Positions 31,290 through 44,246 of a stretch of 64,000 nt of DNA are shown here, piece by piece. Both the position numbers and the translations under genes were made by a program. The DNA lies in NCBI GenBank assembly GCA_936450465.1, contig OW388302.1, positions 58,840,459 through 58,904,458 of the forward strand, in the 5' to 3' direction. Every line of letters begins with the position of its first letter. Position 1 is the stretch's first letter. The notes beneath the pieces are model-generated. The model ran no database searches, was not told the DNA's origin, and saw nothing but the letters and a program-made list of their open reading frames with translations. This stretch comes from Gibbula magus. Lineage: Eukaryota; Mollusca; Gastropoda; Trochida; Trochidae.

Positions 31290-31723
31290 TAGTACAATGC
31301 ATCAGCTACATTCTGTGAAAGTTTCAGTTCTGTAGTACCAGTATGTTCAGAGGAGAAGATTTTTGAAAATCGCTATGGTCGGAAAGGCAGAAAATGCAAA
31401 AAAATGCACTAAAATCAAAATGGCGTCTAAGTCACGTGACGTACGACTTTTTCATGATTTACTTTTTTGCTTTGAAGATGATTATGCATCTTATGGAAAA
31501 AGTTGCAAGTCTCTAAGTGCATTTTGAAAAAAATTGCCATGTTAAAAATCGAAATTTAAAGGGGCTGTAGCACAAAAATGGGAGCCGGAATTCAGGATTT
31601 TTTGTGATATGTATCAATTTCAGACTGAAGGCTATAATCCCTGAAAGTTTCATGTAATTAGCATAAGTAGTTTAGGCTGTACATTTGACACAAAATTAAC
31701 ACAAATAATAATAATAATAATAA
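31290..31723 (+). mobile_element. E1 unit 1, right part
   Basis: It resumes at AGTACAATGCATCAGC exactly where the left part stopped and carries ATGGCGTCTAAGTCACGTGAC near 31420. It ends in (AAT)n. Confidence 0.9.
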
Positions 31724-32892
31724 CTAGGACTGCCAGGGCAGTACTGACGGTCTTCAGACTGCTGCATTGTAGCCAGAGCAATCTTTGCTTCTTGTCCACG
31801 TTTTACATAAGTAATGTCGCCAAAAGCAGACCAGGCTGTAGAACGATGAAAATGTTGAATTATAAAAAAATTTCCCCTCCTACGAATATTATAAGCTTTA
31901 TTCATTTGCAGGCAAGGTTATTGTGCATCTTTTAAAACAAGTTCCAAGTCTCTAAGTGGATATTTAGAAAAGATACAATGAAAATAGTGAAAAGATGCAA
32001 GGTTCCCGCAACCACCTGCCAAGGAGCATGCCGCCAAAAGCAGACCTTCGAAGGGAAAGAAAGGAAATGCATTATAATATAGAAACCACGTGACCTACGA
32101 TTTCGTCTTGATTTACTTTTTTTGTCACAAGGACACTAGCTATCGTTTAAACTAAGTTGCAAGTCGCTAGTTCTATTTTGAAAATTTTTCCCATGTTAAA
32201 AATTTAAATTTCGAAAAATGACAATTTTTCGACATTTCTAGAGACGGTAAATGACTGTACGCAAGGAATGTTATTATTGATTTTTGTACATGACATATGT
32301 GTCCTTCTTCCCTGAAAAACTGATAAAGTTTGCTTGATAAATAATCGAATTATCTGCCCTTGAAATTTGTGATTTTTCATATTTTCACATTTTCAGACAA
32401 TTTTCAACGGGCACTGTGACAAAAGTATTAGTATTACACATTTGCTTTTCAGTATCGTTTTTAGTTCAATGTATCAGCTACATTCTGTGAAAGTTTCAGC
32501 TTTGTAGTACCAGTATGTTCAGAGAAGAAGATTTTTTAAGATCGGTACAATCGGAGAGGCTGAAAATGCTAAAAAATGCACTAAAATCACAATGGCGTCT
32601 AAGTCACGTGACATACGACTTTCTCATGATTTACTTTATTGCTCAAAGGATGATTGCGCATCTTTTAGAAAAAGTTGCAAGTCTCTGAGTGCATTATGAA
32701 ACAAATTCATATGTTAAAATTCGAAATTTAAAGGGGCTGTTGCACTAAAACAGAAGCCGCAAGTCAGGATTTTTTGTGATATGTATAGATTTCAGCCCAG
32801 AAGCTATCATCCCTGAAAGTTTCATGGAATTTGCATAAGTAGTTTAGGCTGTACCTTTGACACAAAATTGGTACAAATAATAATAATAAAAA
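31724..32892 (+). mobile_element. E1 unit 2
   Basis: A 1.17-kb unit starting CTAGGACTGCCAGGGCAGT and ending in (AAT)n. Here the SINE-like internal segment after the first 100 bases is shortened. Confidence 0.9.
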
Positions 32893-34447
32893 CTAGGACT
32901 GCCATGGCAGTACTGACGGTCTTCAGACTGCTGCATTGTAGCCAGAGCAATCTTCCCTTCTTGTCCACGTTTTACATAATGTTGAAGAGATCAGAGATTT
33001 CCGCTAGCTCCTGACAAGGTGCATGTCGCCAAAAGCAGACCAGGCTGTAGAACGATGGAAATGTTGAAAAATAAAAATGTTACCCCTGCAAAGAATATTA
33101 TAAGCTTTATTTATTTGTAGGCAAGGTCATTGTGTATCTTTTAAAACAAGTTGCAAGACTCTAAGTTGATATTTAGAAAAGATACAATGAAAATAGTGAA
33201 AAGATGCAAGGTTCCTGCAACCTCTTGCCAAGGAGCATGCCGCCAAAAGCAGACCTTCGAAGGGAAACAAAGGAAATGCATTATACTATAGAAACCACGT
33301 GACCTACGATTTCGTCATGATTTACTTTTTTTGTCACAAGGACATTAGCTATCGTTTAAACTAAGTTGCAAGTCGCTAGTTCTATTTTGAAAAATTTTCC
33401 CATGTTAAAAATTTAACTTTCGAAAAATGACAATTTTTCGACAATTCTACACACCGTAAATGACTATACGCGAGCAATTGTACTATTGATTCCTGTACAT
33501 GACATATGTGTCCTCCTACCCTGGAAAACTGATAAAGTTCGCTTGGTAGGTATTCGAGTTATCTGCCCTTGAAGTTTGCCATTTGTCAGGTTTTTCGATT
33601 TTTTGAAAAATTTGAATGGGCACTGTTACAAAAGTATACAGGTTTCCTATTTCTAAGTAGGTATCGTTTTTTGTACAATGCATCAGCTGCATTTTGTGAA
33701 AGTTTCAGCTGTATTGTACCAGTATGTTCAGAGGAGAAGATTTTTTAAGATCGGTAGTGTCAGAAAGGCTGAAAATGCCAAAAAATGCACTGAAATCAAA
33801 ATGGCGTCTAAGTCACGTGATGTACGACTTTCTCATGATTTGCTTTTTTGCTCAAAAGATGATTGCGCATCTTTTGCAAAAAGTTGCAAGTCTCTAAGTG
33901 CATTTTGAAAAAATTTCCTATGTTAAAATTCGAAATTTAAAGGGGCTGTAGCACAAAAACAGAAGCCGGAAGTCAGGATTTTTTGTGATATGTATAGATT
34001 TCAGCCCAGAGGCTATCATCCCTGAAAGTGTCATGGAATGTGCATGAGTAGTTTAGGCTGTACCTTTGACAAAAAATGCACTGAAATCAAAATGGCGTCT
34101 AAGTCACGTGATGTACGACTTTCTCATGATTTGCTTTTTTGCTCAAAAGATGATTGCGCATCTTTTGCAAAAAGTTGCAAGTCTCTAAGTGCATTTTGAA
34201 AAAATTTCCTATGTTAAAATTCGAAATTTAAAGGGGCTGTAGCACAAAAACAGAAGCCGGAAGTCAGGATTTTTTGTGATATGTATAGATTTCAGCCCAG
34301 AGGCTATCATCCCTGAAAGTGTCATGGAATGTGCATGAGTAGTTTAGGCTGTACCTTTGACACAAAATTGGTACAAATAAGTATAATAATAATAAGGAAA
34401 ATCGGATAATAACAATAGGTCTTTCAGACTAAAGTCTGAAGACCTAA
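32893..34447 (+). mobile_element. E1 unit 3, with a 291-bp internal duplication and 3' end
   Basis: Copies 33780-34070 and 34071-34361 are identical as far as read. The unit has the full 3' end AGGTCTTTCAGACT...AGTCTGAAGACCT at 34417-34446. Confidence 0.9.
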
Positions 34448-35700
34448 CTAGGACTGCCATGGCAGTACTGACGGTCTTCAGACTGCTGCATTGTAGCCAG
34501 AGCAATCTTTCCTTCTTGTCCACGTTTTACATAATGTTGAAGAGATCAGATATTTCCGCTAGCTCCTGACAAGGTGCATGTCGCCAAAAGCAGACCAGGC
34601 TGTAGAACGATGGAAATGTTGAAAAATAAAAATGTTACCCCTGCAAAGAATATTATAAGCTTTATTTATTTGTAGGCAAGGTCATTGCGTATCTTTTAAA
34701 ACAAGTTGCAAGTCTCTAAGTTGATATTTAGAAAATATACAATGAAAATAGTGAAAAGATGCAAGGTTCCCCCAACCTCTTGCCAAGGAGCATGCCGCCA
34801 AAAGCAGACCTTCGAAGGGAAACAAAGGAAATGCATTATAATAAAGAAACCACGTGACCTACGATTTCGTCTTGATCTACTTTTTTTGTCACAAGGACAT
34901 TAGCTATCATTTGAACTAAGTTGCAAGTCTCTAATTCTATTTTGAAAATTTTGCCCATGTTAAAAATTTTTAATTTCGAAAAATGACCATTTTCCGACAT
35001 TTCTACAGACCATAAATGACTGTACGCAAGAAATTTTATTATTGATTATTGTACATGACATATGTGTCCTCCTTCCCTAAAAAACTGATAAAGTTCGCTT
35101 TTTAAATATTCGAATTATCTGCCCTTGAAGTGTGCGATTTTTCATATTTTCGCATTTTCAGACAAATTTCAATGGGCACTGTGAGAAAAGTATTAACATT
35201 ACACATTTGCTTTTCAGTATCGTTTTTAGTTCAATGCATCCGCTACATTCTGTGAAAGTTTCAGCTATGTAGTACCAGTATGTTCAGAGGAGAAGATTTT
35301 TTAAAATCGGTATGATCGGAGAGGCTGAAAATGCTAAAAAATGCACTAAAATCAAAATGGCGTCTAAGTCACGCGACATACGACTTTCTCATGATTTGCT
35401 TTTTTGCTCAGAAGATGATTACGCATCTTTTGGAAACAGTTGCAAGTCTCTAAGTGCATTTTGAAAAAAATTCCCATGTTAAAATTCGAAATTTAAAGGG
35501 ACTGTAACACAAAAACAGAAGCCGGAAGTCAGGATTTTTTGTGATATGTATAAATTTCAGCCCAGAGGCTATAATCCCTGAAAGTTTCATGGAAATTGCA
35601 TAAGTAGTTTGGGCTGTACCTTTGACACAAAATTGGTACAAATAATAAGGAAAATCGGATAATAACAATAGGTCTTTCAGACTAAAGTCTGAAGACCTAA
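34448..35700 (+). mobile_element. E1 unit 4, with 3' end
   Basis: Starts CTAGGACTGCC and ends with the hairpin at 35670-35698. The E-box in its YY1-like module is mutated (CACGCGAC). Confidence 0.9.
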
Positions 35701-36867
35701 CTAGGACTGCCAGGGCAGTACTGACGGTCTTCAGACTGCTGCATTGTAGCCAGAGCAATATTTGCTTCTTGTCCACGTTGTACTCCTGACAAGGTGCATG
35801 TCACCAAAAGCAGACCAGGCTGTAGAACGATGGAAATGTTGAATTATAAAAAGTTTACCCCTGTTAGGAATATTAAAAACTTTACTTATTTGCAGACAAG
35901 GTCATTGTGTATCTTTTAAAACAAGTTACACGTCTCTAAGTGGATATTTAAAAAAGATACAATGAAAATAGTGAAAAGATGCAAGGTTCCCGCAACCTCT
36001 TGCTAAGGAGCATGCCGCCAAAAGCAGACCTTCGAAGGGAAACAAAGGAAATGCATTATACTATAGAAACCACGTGACCTACGATTTCGTCATGATTTAC
36101 TTTTTTTGTCACAAGGACATTAGCTATCGTTTAAATAAGTTGCAAGTCTCTAGTCCTATTTTGAAAATTTTGCCCATGTTAAAAATCATTTTTGTGAAAA
36201 ATGACGATTTTTCGACATTTCTACAGACCGGAAATGACTGTACGCATGCTATATTATTATTGATTCTTGTACACGACATATGTATCTTCGTTCCCTGAAA
36301 GAATCATAATGTTCCCGTCCTAGATGTCTGAGTAATCTGCCCTTGAAGTTTGCATGTTTTCAATTTTTTTCATTTTCAGACATATTTGAATGGGCACTGT
36401 GAAATAATTAGATCGATTTTGCGAATTCTGTCTCGTATGGTTTTTAGTACAATGCATCAACTACAATCTGTGAAAGTTTCAGCTCTGTAGTACCAGTATG
36501 TTCAGAGGAGAAGATTTTTGAAGATCAGTATGTTCGGAAAGGCTGAAAATGCATAAAAACGCTCTAAATTCAAAATGGCGTCTCAGTCACGTGACATACG
36601 ACTTTTTCATGATTTACTTTTTTGCTAAACAGATCAATGCGCATCTTTTGCAAAAAGTTTAAAGTCTCTAAGTGCATTTTGAAAAAATTTCCCATGTTAA
36701 AAATCTAAATTTAAAGGAGCTGTAGCACACAAACAAAAGCCGGAAGTCAGGATTTGTTTTCTTCTGTATCAATTTCAGCCCAGAGCCTATGATCTCTGAA
36801 AGTGTCATCGAATTGGCGCAAGTAGTTTAGGCTGTGCAGCTGCCACAAAATCGGTACAAATAATAAT
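35701..36867 (+). mobile_element. E1 unit 5
   Basis: Starts CTAGGACTGCC and lacks the 3' hairpin, running from (AAT)n straight into the next head. Confidence 0.9.
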
Positions 36868-38075
36868 AAGGACTGCCATGGCAGTACTGACGGTCTTCAG
36901 ACTGCTGCATTGTAGCCAGAGCAATCTTTCCTTCTAGTCCACGTTTTACATAATGTTGAAGAGATCAGATATTTCCGCTAGCTCCTGACAAGGTGCATGT
37001 CGCCAAAAGCAGACCAGGCTGTAGAACGATGGAAATGTTGAAAAATAAAAATGTTACCCCTGCAAAGAATATTATAAGCTTTATTTAGTTGCAGGCAAGG
37101 TCATTGTGTATCTTTTAAAACAAGTTGCAAGTCTCTAAGTTAATATTTAGAAAAGATACAATGAAAATAGTGAAAAGATGCAAGGTTCCTGCAACCTCTT
37201 GCCAAGGAGCATGCCGCCAAAAGCAGACCTTCGAAGGGAAACAAAGGAAATGCGTTATACTATAGAAAACAGGTGACCTACGATTTCGTCATGATTTACT
37301 TTTTTTGTCACAAGGACATAAGCTATCGCTTGAACAAAATTGCAAGTCGCTAGTTCTATTTTGAAAATTTTGCCCATGTTAAAAATCTATTTTGTGAAAA
37401 ATGACGATTTTTCGACATTTCTACAGACCGGAAATGACTGTACGCATGCTATTTTATTATTGATTCTTGTACACGACATATGTATCTTCGATCCCTGAAA
37501 GAATCATAAAGTTCCCGTCTTAAATGTCTGAGTAATCTGCCCTTGAAGTTTGCACTTTTTAACTTTTTTTCATTTTCAGACATTTTTGAATTGGCACTGT
37601 GAAATAAATAGATCGATTTTGCAAAATCTGGCTCGTATCGTTTGAAGTACAATGCATCAGCTACATTCTGTAAAAGTTTCGGCTTTGTAGTACCAGTATG
37701 TTCAGAGGAGAAGATTTTTTAAGATCGGTAGTGTCGGAAAGGCTGAAAATGCACAAATATGCACTAAAATCAAAATGGCGTCTAAGTCACGTGACGTACG
37801 ACTTTCTCATGATTTACTCTTTTGCTTGAAAGATGATTGTGCATATTTTGCAAAAAGTTGCAAGTCTCTAAGTGCATTTTGAAAAAAATTCCCATGTTAA
37901 AAATCGAAATTTAAAGGGGCTGTAGCACACAAACAAAAGCCGGAAGTCAGGATTTGTTTTCTTCTGTATCAATTTCAGCCCAGAGCCTATCATCTCTGAA
38001 AGTGTCATGGAATTGGCGTAAGTAGTTTAGGCTGTGCAGCTGCCACAAAATCGGTACAAATAATAATAATAATAA
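36868..38075 (+). mobile_element. E1 unit 6, head slightly trimmed
   Basis: Begins AAGGACTGCCATGGCAGT, without the CTA of other units. It ends in (AAT)n. Confidence 0.9.
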
Positions 38076-39244
38076 CTAGGACTGCCAGGGCAGTACTGAC
38101 GGTCTTCAGACTGCTGCATTGTAGCCAGAGCAATCTTTGCTTCTTGTCCACGTTTTACATAAGTAATGTCGCCAAAAGCAGACCAGGCTGTAGAACGATG
38201 AAAATGTTGAATTATAAAAATATTTCCCCTCCTACGAATATTATAAGCTTTATTTATTTGCAGGCAAGGTTATTGTGCATCTTTTAAAACAAGTTCCAAG
38301 TCTCTAAGTGGATATTTAGAAAAGATACAATGAAAATAGTGAAAAGATGCAAGGTTCCCGCAACCTCCTGCCATGGAGCATGCCGCCAAAATCAGACCTT
38401 CGAAGGGAAAGAAAGGAAATGCATTATAATATAGAAACCACGTGACCTACGATTTCGTCTTGATTTACTTTTTTTGTCAGAAGGACATTAGCTATCGTTT
38501 AAACTAAGTTGCAAGTCGCAAGTTCTATTTTGAAAATTTTGCCCATGTTAAAAATTTAAATTTCGAAAAATGACAATTTTTCGACATTTTTACAGACGGT
38601 AAATGACTGTACGCAAGCAATGTTATTATTGATTTTTGTAAATGACACAAGTGTCCTCCTTCCCTGAAAAACTGATAAAGTTTGCTTTGTAGGTATTCAA
38701 GTTATCCGCTCTTGAAGTTTGCGATGTTTCCTATTTTCTCATTTTCAGACAAATTTGAATGAGCACTGTGACAAAAGTTTTAACATTTCACATTTGCTTT
38801 TCAGTATCGTTTTTAGTTTAATGTATCAGCTACATTCTGTGAAAATTTTAGCTTTGTAGTACCAGTATGTTCAGAGGAGAAGATTTTTTAAGATCGGTAC
38901 TTTCGAAGACGCTGAAAATGGAAAAAAATGCACTAAAATCAAAATGGCGTCTAAGTCACGTTACATACGACTTTCTCTTGATTTACTTTTTTGCTTAGAG
39001 GATGATTATGCATCTTTTGCAAAAAGTTGCAAGTCTCTAAGTGCATTTTGAAAATTTTTCTCATGTTAAAATTCGAAATTTAAAGGGGCTGTAACACAGC
39101 AAGGAAAGTCAAAAGTCAGGATTTTTTTTTATATGTATAAATTTCAGGTCAGAGGCTTTAAGCCCTGAAAGGTTCATGCAATTGGCGTAAGTAGTTTAGG
39201 CTGTGCATTTGCCACAAAATTAACATGAATAAGTATAATAATAA
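38076..39244 (+). mobile_element. E1 unit 7
   Basis: Same head and (AAT)n end. The E-box is mutated (CACGTTAC). Confidence 0.9.
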
Positions 39245-40568
39245 CTAGGACTGCCAGGGCAGTACTGACGGTCTTCAGACTGCTGCATTGTAGCCAGAGC
39301 AATCTTTGCTTCTTGTCCACGTTTTACATAAGTAATGTCGCCAAAAGCAGACCAGGCTGTAGAACGATGAATTATAAAATGTTTACCCCTGCCATGAATA
39401 TTATAAGCTTTATTTACTTGCAGGCAAGGTTGTCCACGTACAGTAATGTTGAAGCGATCAGAGCTTTCTGCTTGCTCCTGACAAGGTGCATTTCGTCAAA
39501 AGCAGATCATGCTGTAGAACGATGGAAATGCTGAATTATAAAAATGTTACCCCTGCTACGAATATTATGAGCTTTATTTATTTGCAGGCAAGGTTAATGT
39601 GTATCTTTTAAAACAAGTTGCAAGTCTGTAAGTGGATATTTAGAAAAGATACAATGAAAATAGTGAAAAGATGCAAGGTTCCCCCAACCTCTTGCCAAGG
39701 AGCATGCAACCAAAAGCAGACCTTCGAAGGGAAACAATGGAAATGCATTATAATAAAGAAACCACGTGACCTACGATTTCGTCTTGATTTACTTTTTTTG
39801 TCACAAGGACATTAGCTATCATTTGAACTAAGGTGCAAGTCTCTAATTCTATTTTGAAAATTTTGCCCATGTTAAAAATTTAAATTTTGAAAAATGACAA
39901 TTTTTCGACATTTCTACAGACGATAAATGACTGTACGCAAGCAATTTTATTATTGATTGTTGTACATGACATATGTGTCCTCCTTCCCTGAAAAACTGAT
40001 AAAGTTCGCTTGTTAAATAGTCGAAGAATCTGCCCTTGAAGTTGGCGATTTTTTATATTTTCGCATTTTCAGACAAATTGCAATGGGCACTGTGACAAAA
40101 GTATTAACATTACATATCTGCTTTTTAGATTCGTTTTTAGTTCAATGCATTGGCTACATTCTGTGAAAGTTTCAGCTTTGTGGTACCAGTATGTTCAGAG
40201 GAGAAGATTTTTTAAGATAGGTGCGATCGGAGAGGCTGAAAATGGAAAAAAATGCACTAAATTCAAAATGGCGTCTAAGTCACGTGACAAACGACTTTCT
40301 CGTGATTTACTTTTTTGCTCAGAGGATGATTGCGCATCTTTTAGAGAAAGTTTCAAGTCTCTAAGTGCATTTTGAAAAAAAATCCCATGTTAAAATTGGA
40401 AATTTAAAGGGGCTGTAACACAAAAACAGAAGCCGGAAGTCAGGATTTTTTGTGATATGTATCAATTTCAGCCCAGAAGCTATCATCCCAGAAAGTTTCA
40501 TGGAATTTGCATGAGTAGTTTAGGCTGTACAGTCGACACAAAATTGGTACAAATAATAATAAGTATAA
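39245..40568 (+). mobile_element. E1 unit 8, head partly duplicated
   Basis: About 1.32 kb. It is longer because the segment with GTCCACG...GAACGATG near 39318 is repeated near 39431. Confidence 0.88.
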
Positions 40569-41826
40569 CTAGGACTGCCATGGCAGTACTGACGGTCTTC
40601 AGACTGCTGCATTGTAGCCAGAGCAATCTTTCCCTTTTGTCCACGTTTTACGTAATGTTGAAGCAATCAGAGCTTTCCGCTAGCTCCTGAAAAGGTGCAT
40701 GTCGCCAAAAGCAGACCAGGCTGTAGAACGATGGAAATGTTGAATTATAAAAATGTTTCCCCTCCTACGAATATTATGAGCTTTATTTATTTGCAGGCAA
40801 GGTTATTGTGTATCTTTTAAAACAAGTTGCAAGTCTTTAAGTGGATATTTACAAAAGATACAATGAAAATATTGAAAAGATGCAAGGTTCCTGCAACCTC
40901 TTGCCAAGGAGCATGCCGCCAAAAGCAGACCTTCGAAGTGAAACAAAGGAAATGCATTATAATATAGAAACCAAGTGACCTACGATTTTGTCATGATTTA
41001 CTTTTTTTGTCACAAGGACATGAGCTATCATTTAAGCTAAGTTGCAAGCCGCTAGTTCTATTTTGAAAATTTTGCCCATGTTAAAAATTAAAATTTTGAA
41101 AAGTGACAATTTTTCGACAATTCTACAGACCGTAAATGACTGTACGCGAGCAATTTTATTATTGACACCAGTACATGACATATGTATCCTCCTTCCCTGA
41201 AAAACTGATAAAGTTCACTTAGTAAGTATTCGAGTTATCTGCCCTTGAAGTTTGTGATGTTTCATATTTTCTCATTTTTAGACAAATTTCTATGGGCACT
41301 GTGACAAAAGTATTAACATTTCACATTTGCTAGACACTATCGTTTTTAGTACAATGCATCAGCTACATTCTGTGAAAGTTTCAGTTCTGTAGTACCAGTA
41401 TGTTCAGAGGAGAAGATTTTTTAAAATCGTTATCGTCGGAAAGGCTGAAAATGCAAAAAAATGCACTAAAATCAAAATGGCGTCTAAGTCACGTGACGTA
41501 CGACTTTTTCATGATTTACTTTTTTGCTTGGAAGATGATTATGCATCTTTTGCAAAAAGTTGCAAGTCTCTAAGTGCATTTTGAAAAAAGTTGCCATGTT
41601 AAAAATCGAAATTTAAAGGGGCTGTAACACAAAAACAGAAGCCGGAAGTCAGGATTTTTTGTGATATGTATCAATTTCAGCCCAGATGCTATCATCCCTG
41701 TAAGTTTCATGGAATTTGCCTAAGTAGTTTAGGCTGTACATTTGACACAAAATTAACACAAATAATAATAATAAGGAAAATCGGATAATAACAATAGGTC
41801 TTTCAGACTAAAGTCTGAAGACCTAA
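40569..41826 (+). mobile_element. E1 unit 9, with 3' end
   Basis: Ends with the hairpin at 41797-41825. Its 41331-41360 stretch gives the empty insertion site of the Helitron. Confidence 0.9.
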
Positions 41827-43037
41827 CTAGGACTGCCATGGCAGTACTGACGGTCTTCAGACTGCTGCATTGTAGCCAGAGCAATCTTTCCTTCTTGTCC
41901 ACGTTTTACATAATGTTGAAGAGATCAGAGCTTTAAGCTAGCTCCTGACAAGGTGCATGACACCAAAAGCAGACCAGGTTGAAGAAAGATAGAAATGTTG
42001 AATTATAAAAAATATTACCCCTGCCACGAATATTATAAGCTTATGTATGTGCAGGCAAGGTTATTGTGTATCTTTTAAAACAAGTTGCAAGTCTGTAAGT
42101 TGATATTTAGAAAAGATACAATGAAAATAGTGAAAAGATGCAAGGTTCCCGCAACCTCTTGCCAAGGAGCATGCCGCCAAAATCAGACCTTCGAAGGGAA
42201 ACAAAGGAAATGCATTATACTATAGAAACCACGTGACCTACGATTTTGTCATGATTTACTTTTTTTGTCTCAAGGACAAAAGCTATCGTTTGAACAAAGT
42301 TGCAAGTCGCTAGTTCTATTTTGAAATTTTTGCCCATGTTAAAAATCTATTTTGTGAAAAATGACGATTTTTCGACATTTCTACAGACTGGAAATGACTT
42401 TACGCATGCTATTTAATAATTGATTCTTGTTTACGACATATGTGTCTCCGTTACCTGAAAGAATCATAAAGTTCCCGTTCTAGATGTCTGAGTAATTTGC
42501 CCTTGAAGTTTGCATATTTTCACTTTTTCTCATTTTCAGACATTTTTGAATGGGCACTGTGAAATAAATAGATCGAATTTGCAAATTCTGTCTCGATAAG
42601 TTTTCAGTACAATTCATCAGCTACGTTCTGTGTAAGTTTCAACTCTGTTGTACCAGTATGTTCAGAGGAGAAGATTTTTTAAGATCGGTACTATCGGAGA
42701 GGCTGAAAATGCTAAAAAATACACTAAAATCAGAATGGCGTCTAAGTCACGTGACATACGACTTTCTCATGATTTACTTTTTTGCTGAGAGGATGATTGC
42801 GCATCTTTTAAAAAAAGTTGCAAGTCTCTGAGTGCATTTTGAAAAAAAAACCCATGTTAAAATTCGAAATTTAAAGGGGCTGTAGCATAATAACGGAAGC
42901 CGGAAGTCAGGATTTTTCGTGATATGTATCAATTTCAGACCAAAGTCTATCACCCATGAAAGATTCATGTAATTAGCATACGTAGTTTAGACTGTACAGT
43001 TGGCACAAAATTACCGAAAATAATAATAATAATAATA
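41827..43037 (+). mobile_element. E1 unit 10 (near-identical to unit 11)
   Basis: About 1.21 kb. It differs from unit 11 at only a handful of positions by eye, for example GCATGACACC versus GCATGGCACC. Confidence 0.9.
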
Positions 43038-44246
43038 CTAGGACTGCCATGGCAGTACTGACGGTCTTCAGACTGCTGCATTGTAGCCAGAGCAATCTTT
43101 CCTTCTTGTCCACGTTTTACATAATGTTGAAGAGATCAGAGCTTTAAGCTAGCTCCTGACAAGGTGCATGGCACCAAAAGCAGACCAGGTTGAAGAAAGA
43201 TAGAAATGTTGAATTATAAAAAATATTACCCCTGCCACGAATATTATAAGCTTATGTATGTGCAGGCAAGGTTATTGTGTATCTTTTAAAACAAGTTGCA
43301 AGTCTGTAAGTTGATATTTAGAAAAGATACAATGAAAATAGTGAAAAGATGCAAGGTTCCCGCAACCTCTTGCCAAGGAGCATGCCGCCAAAATCAGACC
43401 TTCGAAGGGAAACAAAGGAAATGCATTATACTATAGAAACCACGTGACCTACGATTTTGTCATGATTTACTTTTTTTGTCTCAAGGACAAAAGCTATCGT
43501 TTGAACAAAGTTGCAAGTCGCTAGTTCTATTTTGAAATTTTTGCCCATGTTAAAAATCTATTTTGTGAAAAATGACGATTTTTCGACATTTCTACAGACT
43601 GGAAATGACTTTACGCATGCTATTTAATAATTGATTCTTGTTTACGACATATGTGTCTCCGTTACCTGAAAGAATCATAAAGTTCCCGTTCTAGATGTCT
43701 GAGTAATTTGCCCTTGAAGTTTGCATATTTTCACTTTTTCTCATTTTCAGACATTTTTGAATGGGCACTGTGAAATAAATAGATCGAATTTGCAAATTCT
43801 GTCTCGATAAGTTTTCAGTACAATTCATCAGCTACGTTCTGTGTAAGTTTCAACTCTGTTGTACCAGTATGTTCAGAGGAGAAGATTTTTTAAGATCGGT
43901 ACTATCGGAGAGGCTGAAAATGCTAAAAAATACACTAAAATCAGAATGGCGTCTAAGTCACGTGACATAGGACTTTCTCATGATTTACTTTTTTGCTGAG
44001 AGGATGATTGCGCATCTTTTTAAAAAAGTTGCAAGTCTCTGAGTGCATTTTGAAAAAAAAACCCATGTTAAAATTCGAAATTTAAAGGGGCTGTAGCATA
44101 ATAACGGAAGCCGGAAGTCAGGATTTTTCGTGATATGTATCAATTTCAGACCAAAGTCTATCATCCATGAAAGTTTCATGTAATTAGCATACGTAGTTTA
44201 GACTGTACAGTTGGCACAAAATTACCGAAAATAATAATAATAATAA
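43038..44246 (+). mobile_element. E1 unit 11 (near-identical to unit 10)
   Basis: See unit 10. The pair is the youngest duplication in the array. Confidence 0.9.
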
